Shown: positions 47,146 to 56,650 of the stretch, piece after piece
Layout of the letters: each line of letters begins with the position of its first letter
How positions within the stretch are numbered: the first letter of the stretch is position 1
Origin: Chaetoderma sp. LZ-2023a
Taxonomy: Eukaryota; Mollusca; Caudofoveata; Chaetodermatida; Chaetodermatidae
Direction of reading: 5' to 3'
DNA length: 64,000 nt
NCBI GenBank assembly: GCA_034401795.1
Contig: CM067366.1
Span: 82,671,616-82,735,615 of the forward strand
Program-made: the position numbers and the translations under genes
Notes under the pieces: generated by a model
Told to the model about the DNA's origin: nothing
What the model saw: only the letters and a program-made list of their open reading frames with translations
The model's database searches: none

Positions 47146-47479
47146 ACTGTCATTCAAAGTAAAATGGAATAAAATAGGCTACTGAGATATTTACTATTGT
47201 TCGTCGTGCAGCTGGCAAAACGTTTGTTTTTAAATGCTTGAGATTTGTCGGTATATAAAAATAACCCGAGCCAATTCATTAACTGGTCATAATAACATAC
47301 GTATGACGCTTATTTTATTAGTGTATATATTTATTGAGCATCTATTTTGAATTATATTATTTATTTCATTTGACGTTTGTTTACTGTGTGTGTATTGTAT
47401 GTTTTGTACGTCGGTCTTTTATATATTTTTGGATATGAAAGGTATTTTGCATGATCCATTGATCGTATTATCAATACAA

Positions 47480-47480
<1 letters not shown>

Positions 47481-47542
<62 letters not shown>

Positions 47543-47582
47543 GAAAAGTAATAGTAATAGTAGTAGTATATAGTAGTATTAA

Positions 47583-47619
<37 letters not shown>

Positions 47620-47620
47620 T

Positions 47621-47681
<61 letters not shown>

Positions 47682-47717
47682 GAGGAGGAGTAGTAGTAGT
47701 AATAGTAATAGTAGTAA

Positions 47718-47789
<72 letters not shown>

Positions 47790-47930
47790 TAGTAACAACA
47801 GCAGTAGCAGCAGCAGTAGTAGTAATAGAGGTAGCAGTGGTGGTAGAAATGGTGGTGGTGGTAGTACTAGTGGTGGTGGTGGTGGTGGCGGCGGCGGTGG
47901 TGGTGTTGGCAGAAGTCATCATGTCCCTTA
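47481..47930. repeat. (AGT)n and degenerate trinucleotide array
   Basis: 3' flank of LINE copy 2. AGT units with AAT/AGG/TGT interruptions, then AGC/GGT units. Polyserine, polyleucine and polythreonine frames are artefacts. Confidence 0.96.
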
Positions 47931-48021
47931 TGGGTTAACGAATTGCTTAGAAATTTCTTTGATAAAGCAGCACAATCTCTGTAGTAGAGAGTTTCCTTTT
48001 TCTTTAATATTTTTTTTTCAA

Positions 48022-48366
48022 ATTAAAGTGGTTTGGTCCGTGTGTATAATAATGGGGTAAGTAATATTTTCTCTGATGTCGAGAGAAGGCGGGGCATACT
48101 AAGTGATAATGGTACCCGTCTCCGACGTCATCTAATGCGCAACGAGAACACTTTCTATCTGTGCGAACTATATTAGTAGAGGAACGGCGATTTGGTCGCC
48201 TTTCAAATGTAGTTGCTGTGTCAGAGCAACCAAATATTTGCATCATTATCACCTTTTTTCCTTTGATCTCACTGCCTTTTGGTAAGGTGTGAAAAAAGGC
48301 CACCAGATCTCCGCTGTTTTGATTGGATGTTAGATGTAGGGGTGACCATAAGTCCCTCCCCCTCAT
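48022..48366 (-). pseudogene. Non-LTR retrotransposon ORF2 C-terminal fragment
   Basis: The frame contains TDRKCSRCALDDVGDGYHYH, LVCPAFSRHQRKYYLPHYY and PNHF. The pattern C-x2-C-x(5)-(I/V)GD-E/G-YHY-x(2)-VCP-x-F ... R-x-YLPxYY-x(5)-PN is the C-terminal end of many LINE reverse transcriptases in marine invertebrates. It is not the same LINE as copies 1 and 2 (opposite strand, different motif). The rest of that element is absent. Confidence 0.55.
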
Positions 48367-48800
48367 TAAATCATGCGTCTCCTGTCATGCAATGAGTTGA
48401 GCTTAATGGTAATTAGCGTAATGATTGACAAGGTTAATGATCAGGTAATTAAGGATGATTAACAGGTTACAATTCTGAACTCGTCTTTTCCTGTGAACTC
48501 CAGCATTGCGAGCCTAACCGTAATTAGCGTAATGCTGATTGACGAGGGTTAATGGGTGTAATTAAGGATGATCTTTTGGAGCCATGCCAAATGCTCAAGG
48601 GTTAATGTATTACGTAATGAGGGACGACCAGGTCACATGTCTGGACACGTCTTTTCCGGGGAACTCGTTCAATGACGAAGTCCCGCCCCTTCGTTAAATC
48701 ACGGGTCTCCAGGTATCCAATGGGGCATGCTTAAGGGCAATTAGCATAATGACGTGTGACAAGTGTTAATCGATAGGCGTTAGACTATAAAAGCAGCGTT
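48341..48800. repeat. Three diverged direct repeats
   Basis: Units share GTCCC(T/G)CCCC(T)TCATTAAATCA(T/C)G-type starts (about 48352 and 48681) and TAATTAGCGTAATG(A/C)-type blocks (about 48410, 48521, and GCAATTAGCATAATGAC near 48738). CTCGTCTTTTCCTGTGAACTC (about 48481) matches ACGTCTTTTCCGGGGAACTC (about 48647). May be a partial LTR or promoter repeat. Confidence 0.55.
48786..48793 (+). promoter_or_regulatory. Possible TATA box
   Basis: TATAAAAG directly after the third direct repeat (48341-48800). Motif only. Confidence 0.2.
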
Positions 48801-49142
48801 TTAAAAGTATGATCTGTTAAGAGTTAACGTTTAAGATTTTTGTTTAAACGGTCTGTTCAACATTTATTATAAGTATGAATACAGGCTATTTTATCATATC
48901 ACTCTGTAACAATGTACACATATGCATCATGAAACATAATGACAAATTTGTAGCAGACATACACGAGTTTAATGTTGGTGTAGTGTTTACCCCACCAAGC
49001 GAGTCGTGTTTATATATGGTAATATGTTTCGAAAGTTTGCTGCTATGATGCCTGCATTCGAAGAAACTGTGCTTGGAGATAGATGTTCCGACAGAGTAGA
49101 GCGGATTTAGTGTTGCAGCAATGATCGCTGTCTGAACCACCC

Positions 49143-49170
49143 ACCCATACCAAAATATTAATAAATGCTA
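49143..49170 (+). repeat. 28-bp terminal inverted repeat (left)
   Basis: 28/28 complementary to 51405-51432. Confidence 0.92.
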
Positions 49171-49553
49171 TCATATATCATTGTGTTCCTTGAAACGTCA
49201 GAAAAAAGGAAACATAGGATGACAAGCTCATATTGTATTACAAATGGAGTTAAGAGCATCCGAGTGTATGGGTATATGACATCCATGTTGATAAATAAAA
49301 TCTACATCGCCTGTCCTCAAATAAAATACTGTGTTCTCTTTTCAAGCTTACTGTAATTCGTTCTATCAAGAGAGCTTACCAATTATGCATATAGGTGGCA
49401 ATCAATGTATTTATGATAAACTATCTGCTATTAAGCAATGATACGGCCAGAAATGTGTAATTTGGAGGGTGGGTGTGGGCTCATCTTTAATCATGTTTTA
49501 GTATGTTAAGTTAAGTCGTGCAGAATGCTTATAACAAGTAAATTCTGATGGTT

Positions 49554-51141
49554 TCATATGTTATCATCATCATCACTGTCAACTGTATGCAACCCGACAT
49601 CTATGGTGACTGAGTTTGCACACCATATTTCACTCTCATCGGCTGATGGTGGCAACGTTTCACAGATGCATGCTCTGGTGCATGCCTGGCTATGTTGTGA
49701 GCATGTGCATTTAGTTGAATAGTAATCATTGTTCAAGAGTTCTTGATCGGACACTGTCGGGTTCATGAATTCCGGATATAGTCTATTGTCCGCACCAATT
49801 TTATTACCCATACTCTGTGGGCTTGGGTAGGGGTTACATCGCATAACAAGCCTGTCTCCTTACCATAAGCTGATAATAACTGCTTAATGTATGGAGCATG
49901 AAACTATCATTGGTTGGTAGCAATTTCTTATTTATAATGTTATTTTTGTTCTTCTCACTACCCAAGTCATTCAACCGTTGGACATCTTTTCCATACTTGC
50001 TGACTATTAAGCTACTAGTTCTGGCTCCGATACATGACATGATGTTCAGCGTTCATCTCAACATTGTGTTTGCCAATCTTAATTGTCTTTGTCATTTTGC
50101 TCATCGTTTTTACACCGGGACCTGACATTGTGTCATAGAAACTCTTAAGTGCTGCTGACTGATTTGCAGGTAGGAGAAGCCGCTCATTGGCAAATTTGTC
50201 AGCCAAAGCATCACCTTTTTTCAAAGCGCCAAGAAGGCTTTCCTGAACAACTGCAGTTGCCATAACACTGGTTGCAAAATTTGCAGGTTGTGATGCTGGA
50301 TCGTGAAGGCAGAATGGGTCCAAATATGTTTCTCCAAACATGTGTGTCATCTTCTGTACATCGTTAGCCCAATGCTTTATTTCTGCATTGGAAATATTGT
50401 GTGGAAGATCACAATCAGAAACGAATCTTTAGACTGTGCAGAAATGTGTCTGAAAATTTTCTGTATATTGAGCTGTTATTGGCCGAGCTATTAACCCACG
50501 AGCAAGAGCAGAACCTTTTGACGTTGAACCAATGATCCCACCTGTTCCCTTCAGGGACTTGTTCTCTGTAGTTTCCAGGGCGTAATCCGGCCAGACCATG
50601 TTAAATCTACCAGTGGATAGGCTAGTGACAAATTGTTTTTCATTTTCAAAGTGATCAACAATCTCAGCTGGGAGTCTTTTCATCATGAGCAGTAAAGGTG
50701 GCATGGACTTGACATAAATGCTTCTGTTTGAATCGAACAGCAATGGGATGAACTCTGCTTTTGCTGACTGACAAACCTGCCAATTTCCATTTCGCGAAGC
50801 CGCCAAGAACATCTTGAGATTTTCTGATGATAATCATCCCAGAGTTTGAATGTTTGATAACATTGTCTACCCTCATCACAGAATCTCTTGATTAAGGGTA
50901 GCAACATCATTTCAATCTTACTTCTCAGGGCATTCATAATAGCTGATGGAAGTAAGCTTTCAGGAGTTGCAAACCAAACCTGTAAATGACTTAGACCTTC
51001 AGGACCATCTGCAGGAAAATTATGGCCTGATGTTTTATACCAGATGCTGAAGTTCTTGAGAAACAGGCAATGTAAAACTTTATCAACAAGTTTCAAAGCA
51101 TAGAGTCCACGTGCAAAGTCTTTCCCAGCCTACCTTCCTCA
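49554..51141 (-). pseudogene. Uncharacterised family protein relic (N-terminal half plus Cys-rich tail)
   Basis: Read from 51141 downward in three frames. First GKDFARGLYALKLV and SGHNFPADGPEGLSHLQVW, then SAIMNALRSKIEMMLLPL. A shift near 50800 leads to LFDSNRSIYVKSMPPLLLMM and GRFNMVWPDYALETTENKSL, then GTGGIIGSTSKGSALARGLI. Further on come RLLLPANQSAALKSFYDTMS, and after another shift a Cys-rich end, STKCTCSQHSQACTRACICE. The same order (YA - PAHGPEGL - GxFxVxxxxxAxExxxN - GGIIGxT - ... - Cys-rich tail) occurs in large hypothetical proteins that also carry the PIN-like/TGCDT part seen at 865-1708. That middle part appears deleted here. Function unknown; multiple frameshifts. Confidence 0.6.
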
Positions 51142-51404
51142 TGCACAGCCAATACCCAATGAAAAAGCCCGAATATGGTGATTGATTTGGTTATTGTTAT
51201 GATACTATAAACCTTGACAATTATTAAACATGCATAAATATACACACCTTGCGAGAAAGACAATGTCAGTGCCTATTGCTTCATAATCTAATATACGCCC
51301 CACCCATTCAGAAACTATGTCATAGCTTGATTTGTAATTATTTTAAAGCTTGTCATCCATTATTTTCTTATTCTATATACTCTAGCAGTCATTTTGATAT
51401 ACAG

Positions 51405-51432
51405 TAGCATTTATTAATATTTTGGTATGGGT
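51405..51432 (-). repeat. 28-bp terminal inverted repeat (right)
   Basis: Exact reverse complement of 49143-49170. Confidence 0.92.
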
Positions 51433-51817
51433 AGCTCGCTAACTAAGCGACTTTTTAGGCCCTTGCTGCAGTACTAATTAATTTCATATATGAATTAAGA
51501 CCTCAATTAAAGGTCACTGTCAGCACTAAATATCCGTACGTCCGGCTAACTTGGTACTTTACTTTGCCAGGTCAAACCGAGCTGAAACCATCGTTCAGGG
51601 GTGTAACATTCCCTAGTGATTCGTGGAGAATGAATTCTAAAGAAGAATTTGCACCAAATTCTCAGAGCTATAACGAACTCTACGCTAGTGTAAGCGTTTT
51701 ATACCCGAAAAACAAAAAACGAAGACTGCTATTACATTTCTAACCAGGATTAGTGTGGCGATGCAATTTTGATAAAGAATCTACACCTGACCGGCGATAT
51801 TTGGACAAAAACTCTCA
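51433..51817. other. No gene; presumed left end of the Polinton
   Basis: Non-coding. The left inverted terminus of the Polinton should lie here or slightly left, but its partner is outside the window, so it cannot be identified. Confidence 0.4.
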
Positions 51818-52828
51818 ATGGTTGACACAATGCTCTCCAAAGATTACAGAGATCAGTTATTAAGTATTAGATTGATGGCTGAATCGTGTCATGAGGATAA
51901 TGGTCAGAGACAAATAGGTCTATGCAGTAATGTGCCTTCACTCTCCGAAGACGTTTCATTTGAAACAGTCAGAACTCTGAGCAGCGATGTAAACATTAAC
52001 TCAAAGTTAATATCGGATGGATTATACATTACTACTACGGATGAAGAACTTAAACTAACTACAGTTTTAGAGAGTGACACTATAAAGACTACAGATTACA
52101 TATTCTCGAGAGTCTGCATGATTCAATTACTGGGATTAACATCTAAGCAACCGTGTAACATTGTTAATGTAAACAACGCTGATTCTGAAATAGACAGAGC
52201 CATTCTGACACTTATCGAGCACGTATCACCAGAGACTGTTGGAGAGTTAGATTATGTTATTCAACAGGCACCTACAAATGTTGACGAAGAAATACAATTG
52301 TGATTCGAACCCTTACAGGATACATTGGATTCTAATGATTTACAGGATTACGAAGAAGACGAGTGTTTTACATCGCCCGACTCGCCCGAAGATGTAGAAA
52401 CATGCGCTCAACCTACCGCTACATAGGACACACCCGATACGGGCCATCGAGATATAAATGAATGTGAATATCTGAGCTTTGACTGTGAAAGCGTTCCACA
52501 ATCTATCAGAGCCAATGCTACTGCTATTTTTGCAAATTGGTTGAATTTAGCGAACCGTAGACTAGCGATTTGGGCCTGTTATGGGTGCCAGCATGACAGA
52601 CCATCTCAACGCGAACACCAGTGTATGGGTATCGATTATTTCTTAAGACCTATCGACAATGTAGAATTACATTACTTAAACGCATTAGAAAGCATACCTG
52701 AAAGCTCTTTCTTTCGGGCATTGTCTACAGATCCGGATTTATATTGGAATGTATGCAAGTTATACACAGCCTGTAAGACTGTATGGCTGAACAATGTACT
52801 CCACGCTGTTTATAAGCTGCGTGAATAA
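51818..52828 (+). pseudogene. Unknown Polinton-associated ORF
   Basis: One frame of about 337 codons from ATG 51818, cut by TGA at 52301 and TAG at 52424; the second open part runs 52541-52828. The N-terminal two thirds is acidic (QDYEEDECFTSPDSPEDVE near 52340-52400). The C-terminal third has a Cys/His cluster in ACYGCQHDRPSQREHQC (about 52577-52627), a likely zinc-binding module, and ends WLNNVLHAVYKLRE. I associate the 'C-x-GC-x4-PSQ-x2-H-x-C' pattern with hypothetical proteins of large DNA-virus-like elements in invertebrates but cannot name a function. It is convergent with the protease gene. Confidence 0.55.
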
Positions 52829-52933
52829 TATATAATTATAACTTGCTACTATTATTGACATGGTTATAGATCGAATTAATTTGTGTTTTCTCAAATCAAA
52901 TCTCACCAGTATTATCGCTATTAAAATTACATA

Positions 52934-52987
<54 letters not shown>

Positions 52988-53554
52988 CATATATAAGTCT
53001 CGAGATAAAACAGCATTTCCCTTTTTGCTAACAGTCCAACCCTCCCCAACCCACCCAACCCACGCAGAACCCCATGTGTGGGGCTTATATATGATACACC
53101 TCCATCATATACAACCACAAGCCTCACCCTCTCTGAATTATATTTTTAATGTAGATCTCCTAGAGTTCCTTAGATGTTTGACGTAGCAGTAGCAGTAGTA
53201 GGTTAACAAGCAACCGATCCAGAGCCGCTACCTCGCCACCACCACCCCCACCACCACCGACAGACCAGGTTTATGAATAGCTATCAGCAAACATATCTCT
53301 GATGAGCAGTTCATTCAAGACTTTAATCCTGTATACGTGTCATTAGTCTGAGGCGTCAGACATCTACGTAACTTTAGGAGAACTACGTTAAAATTCTAAT
53401 TCTGGAAAATGAAAAAGAATGTGAGAAACAGACTTTGAAATGTATTTTAACATGAATATGGTAAAAGCGAGTTTAAACCATATCATTTTAACACATCTGC
53501 AGCCATCTAACGGTTTAATGGCAACGTTCCTTGTTGAAGCTCTATAAGTCTATA
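52829..53554. other. Spacer with (TA)n array
   Basis: (TA)n at about 52936-52990. The rest is unrecognised. (IY)n open frames are artefacts. Confidence 0.7.
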
Positions 53555-53719
53555 ATCTAATAATTTATGGGCTAAGCTTTCGACGATTCAATCATTTTTA
53601 GTTAAATCTAGTAATTTTGTTACAATTGAAATCATCGACAGGCCATGAATCCTATGATACAGAAAATATATGCAGAACTCTCCGCAATGAGTCGATAATA
53701 GCGGTTGCACAGTAACACC

Positions 53720-53806
<87 letters not shown>

Positions 53807-54080
53807 GGATTACATAATGGGCTCGTTTTGACCATTAGTTCAGGCCATGGGCATGCCCAAATGAGTCAAAATATTCATATTTTCTGTGTTTCGGGAAATA
53901 TAACATGATCCAATGAGTACCTGGACAGTTCTTTGGATCTGTATTAATGATGAGACACACGGGTCTTCTGATATGGTTAGGTATACCGTCTTTAGTGAAA
54001 ACACCTAGGAATAGACGTCCTAATCTCTGGTCTCCTGAGCAAATATGTTCGAGATCTCCAATAGTTAACATTGGAGGCAT
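53555..54080 (-). pseudogene. Polinton adenain-like cysteine protease, split by (TA)n
   Basis: Starts MPPMLTIGDLEHI at 54080. Contains LGVFTKDGIPNHI, then the catalytic His in GTHWIMLYF (His codon 53913-53915) and YFDSFG (about 53865-53875), both typical of adenovirus-type C5/Ulp1-like proteases. A (TA)n array of about 82 bases (53724-53806) follows. Beyond it, in a shifted frame, THCGEFCIYFL holds the candidate catalytic Cys (53684-53686) and HGLSM follows. Role in live relatives: processing of capsid proteins. The array and a following stop make it inactive. Confidence 0.8.
53724..53806. repeat. (TA)n microsatellite inside the protease gene
   Basis: About 41 TA units lying between the His/Asp-side and Cys-side catalytic motifs. 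Confidence 0.97.
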
Positions 54081-54149
54081 AGACTTCCTTGCTTCGTAAG
54101 GTAGACATGATTGCCTATAGCGAGGTCTGGGGTGTAGTCAAAGGCAAAA

Positions 54150-55265
54150 AAACATGTAACTTGCCTTATATTCATCGATGTTACACTCTATGCATTTGTC
54201 ATCGAATAATGTACCGGTTCCATTAAAGAACGTCAAGACTGATTTTGTAAAATTATAACCAGCAGCCGTGAAATTCAGTGTAAGTGCATCTCCAGCCACT
54301 TGCTCGTTATCCATATAGCATGAAATGTGATTAGCATCACAGTGTTGAAAATTATATGGATTTGTATCAAAATCTCCATTATAAACTCTATTACTAACTA
54401 TACCGAATATAACCCTACTCAGTAGTTCCCAAGAAAAATATTGTCCCAGTTCATGCTATTAGTTCCTGCGGGAATGGTGAATGATTTGATGATGACTCTT
54501 TTAATAGGGTATCGTGCGGGGGACTTTAGCAACATTGAAGCATGAGCATTAATCTGGAATAGGTTTAACCGTGCATAAATTTAATGTAGCTTTATGCAGA
54601 CGTAATTTGTAAGCATGTGCACCATCACGAATTTGGTCAAAATCAGGTTTACTCGACGTAAAACGGAGCTTTAAGGAAACTCTGATAAACATTGATTAAA
54701 TATTTTTCCTCAAGAAAATTGTCAGAATGAATTCTATCGATCATTTCCACAGGGTTACTTAGGGCAATGTTAAGTTTTCTATAACCTACAATATTAGTGG
54801 GCTTATTATCCATATGACCCACCATATCCTTAAACCTTAATGCAGTGGTTAATTGACTCGACCTATGCTATATCGAATAATTAAATAAGCTTTCGAAATA
54901 ACTGCGAAAAGCGTATGTATCATTAGCGTCAGAGACACATTTTCCGTTTAAAAATACATCTACTTGAGAAAACATAGAGCCAACCCATAGGTTAACCAGC
55001 ACAACATCGCTGTTCACTGTTAAAGGAGTTTCCACACCAGCGACAACCTGTACAATGCTAGCCTTAACGTAAATGCAACTTGTAGCTAAATCCATGTATT
55101 GGTCCCTGCTTTCAGAGACTAAAAACTCCAGACTCCCCCCCCCCCCGAGTTAGACAGACTTTTAATGGGTTGATCACTTTGCCAATGAGCTTGATCCATC
55201 GTAGTCATTACAGGTTTCACATTAAACAAATCTAATTCACTTTTAGTGCAGTGACAATCCGCCAT
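54150..55265 (-). pseudogene. Polinton major capsid protein (hexon-like), frameshifted
   Basis: ATG at 55263-55265 (MADCHCTKSELDLF). A run of 12 G on the coding strand near 55146 shifts the frame. The typical N-terminal jelly-roll block follows: YMDLATSCIYVKASIV, then LVNLWVGSMFSQVDVFLNG and DTYAFRSYFESLFNYS. After a stop near 54865 come MIDRIHSDNFLEEKYLIN and, in another frame, LKLRFTSSKPDF and AYKLRLHKATLNL. The C-terminal part reads RVIFGIVSNRVYNGDF, then NPYNFQHCDANHIS. These are the DLAxTYLxVxAxI, LFSQVDVxLN and NPFNFQH landmarks of Polinton/adintovirus double-jelly-roll capsids. At least four frame breaks. Confidence 0.88.
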
Positions 55266-55480
55266 CTTATTAGTTAACTAAATATGTCCACTTGTTTAGC
55301 ATTTCTGATGCTTCTCCCTCTACGGTTATGCTTCAAATAACTTCTGCCAGGGTTAGCGAATTGTTGACCCCTCTTAGGATTTTTTAGTCTACGGTGTGAA
55401 TTAGCTCTCGAGATATTGTTATATGCTAATGCTATGGCTTTTGGTACAATCACTAAACAGATGTTTCAATTTTTTACCTG

Positions 55481-55675
55481 CTAAAACATCTTACCCAAAC
55501 TTTGCCCTATGCTTTTACCTAATGGCATGGCTGCTCTGAACAGCGAACATATACTATTTCCTAGCCTGTGACCCTTTTGACTCCTAGTGCCTACGAATAC
55601 GGGTAAATGTCCACCGGCTTGATTAGCGTAATAAGCTCTCAATGTAGCTGAATCTGATTTACACGCATACGTCAT
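55481..55675 (-). CDS. Small pX/pVI-like Polinton protein (possibly intact)
   Basis: A 64-codon frame lying between penton-like and major-capsid genes. Contains YYANQAGGHLPVFVGTRSQK, GHRLGNSICSLFRAAMPLGK and a basic, helical, glycine-rich end SIGQSLGKMF. The pattern 'YYxNQAG-G...V(F/Y)xG...(Q)(R/K)GHGLG...(L)FR...PL.K...GK' is common to small proteins next to the capsid genes in adintovirus-like elements, compared by others with adenovirus core/pVI-type proteins. The frame is open from ATG to stop, the only short one in the module without a visible break. Low information content, so moderate confidence. Confidence 0.5.
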   Translation of the reverse strand: MTYACKSDSATLRAYYANQAGGHLPVFVGTRSQKGHRLGNSICSLFRAAMPLGKSIGQSLGKMF

Positions 55676-55741
55676 TTTTTACTTTTGTTTTTTACAGTCA
55701 AAATGTTTAGAGCTGCGTTAATAGTGTTTACATGTAAATTC

Positions 55742-56650
55742 TTAGACCTTAGGTCTAAAATGTAAACCAAGTACGCTCGGTGATGCACCATCTTCAAATG
55801 GCATGTTCTCTCCAGTCCTATCGCTTGTAACCACGCCTATCATATCAATGTAATTCTTAGGTACTGTTCTATATTGAATGTCAGGAAATGTCCATTGACA
55901 AATATCTTCTTTGCCATGACTGCTAGATAATGGCATAAGTCTTAACAGAGGTGCTGTAGTGTCTCTGACTACATTATGGTTTAAGGTATCGCAATATATG
56001 TAAGCCATAGCTAATGTAATTTTTATTACTTTTATGCATAGATAGAACTCCACCCACGGGGGGTAGGGCCACTAATGATATGATCGATATAGCCTAAAAA
56101 TTTACCTAGGTAAGAGTCAAATTCAATGGCCAACATTCGCTTAACGCTTAATGTTATGAGGTTGATTCGATCCATGAAATAGTTGAATCTAATGGTATTT
56201 TTTATAACGTTTGTGGCTATTAATCTGTTTATTTATAAACTCTATTAGAATTTTAATGGTGTAGAAGCCTTTAGGTATTTCTAATCATTGGATCTAGAGA
56301 GGAAATTCTGCAGCTTTACGTCGAGGCTCCAAGTTCACTACTGCTACTTTTAAATTATTAGTCTGGTTAAATTTATCAAAAATTTCATTGGCCGCCTTCA
56401 GAGAGCTTTTTGTCTTCTGCTTCTGCTTAGGTTGAACTTTAGGAGTCAAGGGTTCATAAGAATCTGGCAGGATCGTTGAAGCCTTTACTAATGTTAACCA
56501 ACTTCTTGGATACACTATGGACGACACACCGACTTCCCATTCCCTCGAGAATCTTAAAGGTGTTTGAAGATGTGTTTTGAATTCTGAAATCTTATCAGGA
56601 TAGTAATCTATGCTACTGTTACTTGGTAGCGTATTAAAAAACTGCTCCAT
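55742..56650 (-). pseudogene. Polinton penton-like minor capsid protein, broken
   Basis: N-terminal frame 56650-56294: MEQFFNTLPSNSSIDYYPDK, then FKTHLQTPLRFSREWEVGVS and SIVYPRSW. This is the standard start of Polinton minor capsid proteins (MEFYxTLPSN...F.TxLxxPIxLxGxWEVGLxExxYPxxW). It is followed by a lysine/glutamine-rich region. C-terminal frame 56053-55742: YIYCDTLNHNVVRDTTAPLL, then YRTVPKNYIDMIGVV, GENMPFEDG and VLGLHFRPK, matching the family's last jelly-roll strands. The middle (about 56290-56060) has no open frame, so the gene is interrupted. Confidence 0.85.

Larger units (their letters stand above)
45058..47480 (+). mobile_element. Tx1/L1-like LINE copy 2, internally deleted
   Basis: Same family and orientation as copy 1. 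Leader 45058-45390; ORF1 start (GAIDVYDGLNDAVG near 45400); a 676-bp foldback insertion (45493-46168); ORF1 middle with CCHC knuckles (46479-46580); then a large deletion joining to the RT YxDD region (46876-47145); and a 3' end GATCCATTGATCGTATTATC followed by (AGT)n. No functional coding. Confidence 0.78.
49143..51432 (-). mobile_element. 2.3-kb TIR element carrying an uncharacterised gene relic
   Basis: Perfect 28-base inverted repeats: 49143-49170 (ACCCATACCAAAATATTAAT...) and 51405-51432. The match continues imperfectly for about 10 further bases inward (TCATATATCA / CTGTATATCA). The minus-strand gene relic at 49554-51141 lies between them. No convincing target duplication at either border. 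A cut-and-paste element mobilised with, or by, this gene family is the inference; chance capture of the gene between two MITE copies is the alternative. Confidence 0.55.

Noticed and set aside
52760..53186. Ile-Tyr repeat proteins (also at 53632-53908 and 59883-60156)
   Set aside because: Translation of (TA)n arrays. Only the non-repeat parts with protease similarity were used.
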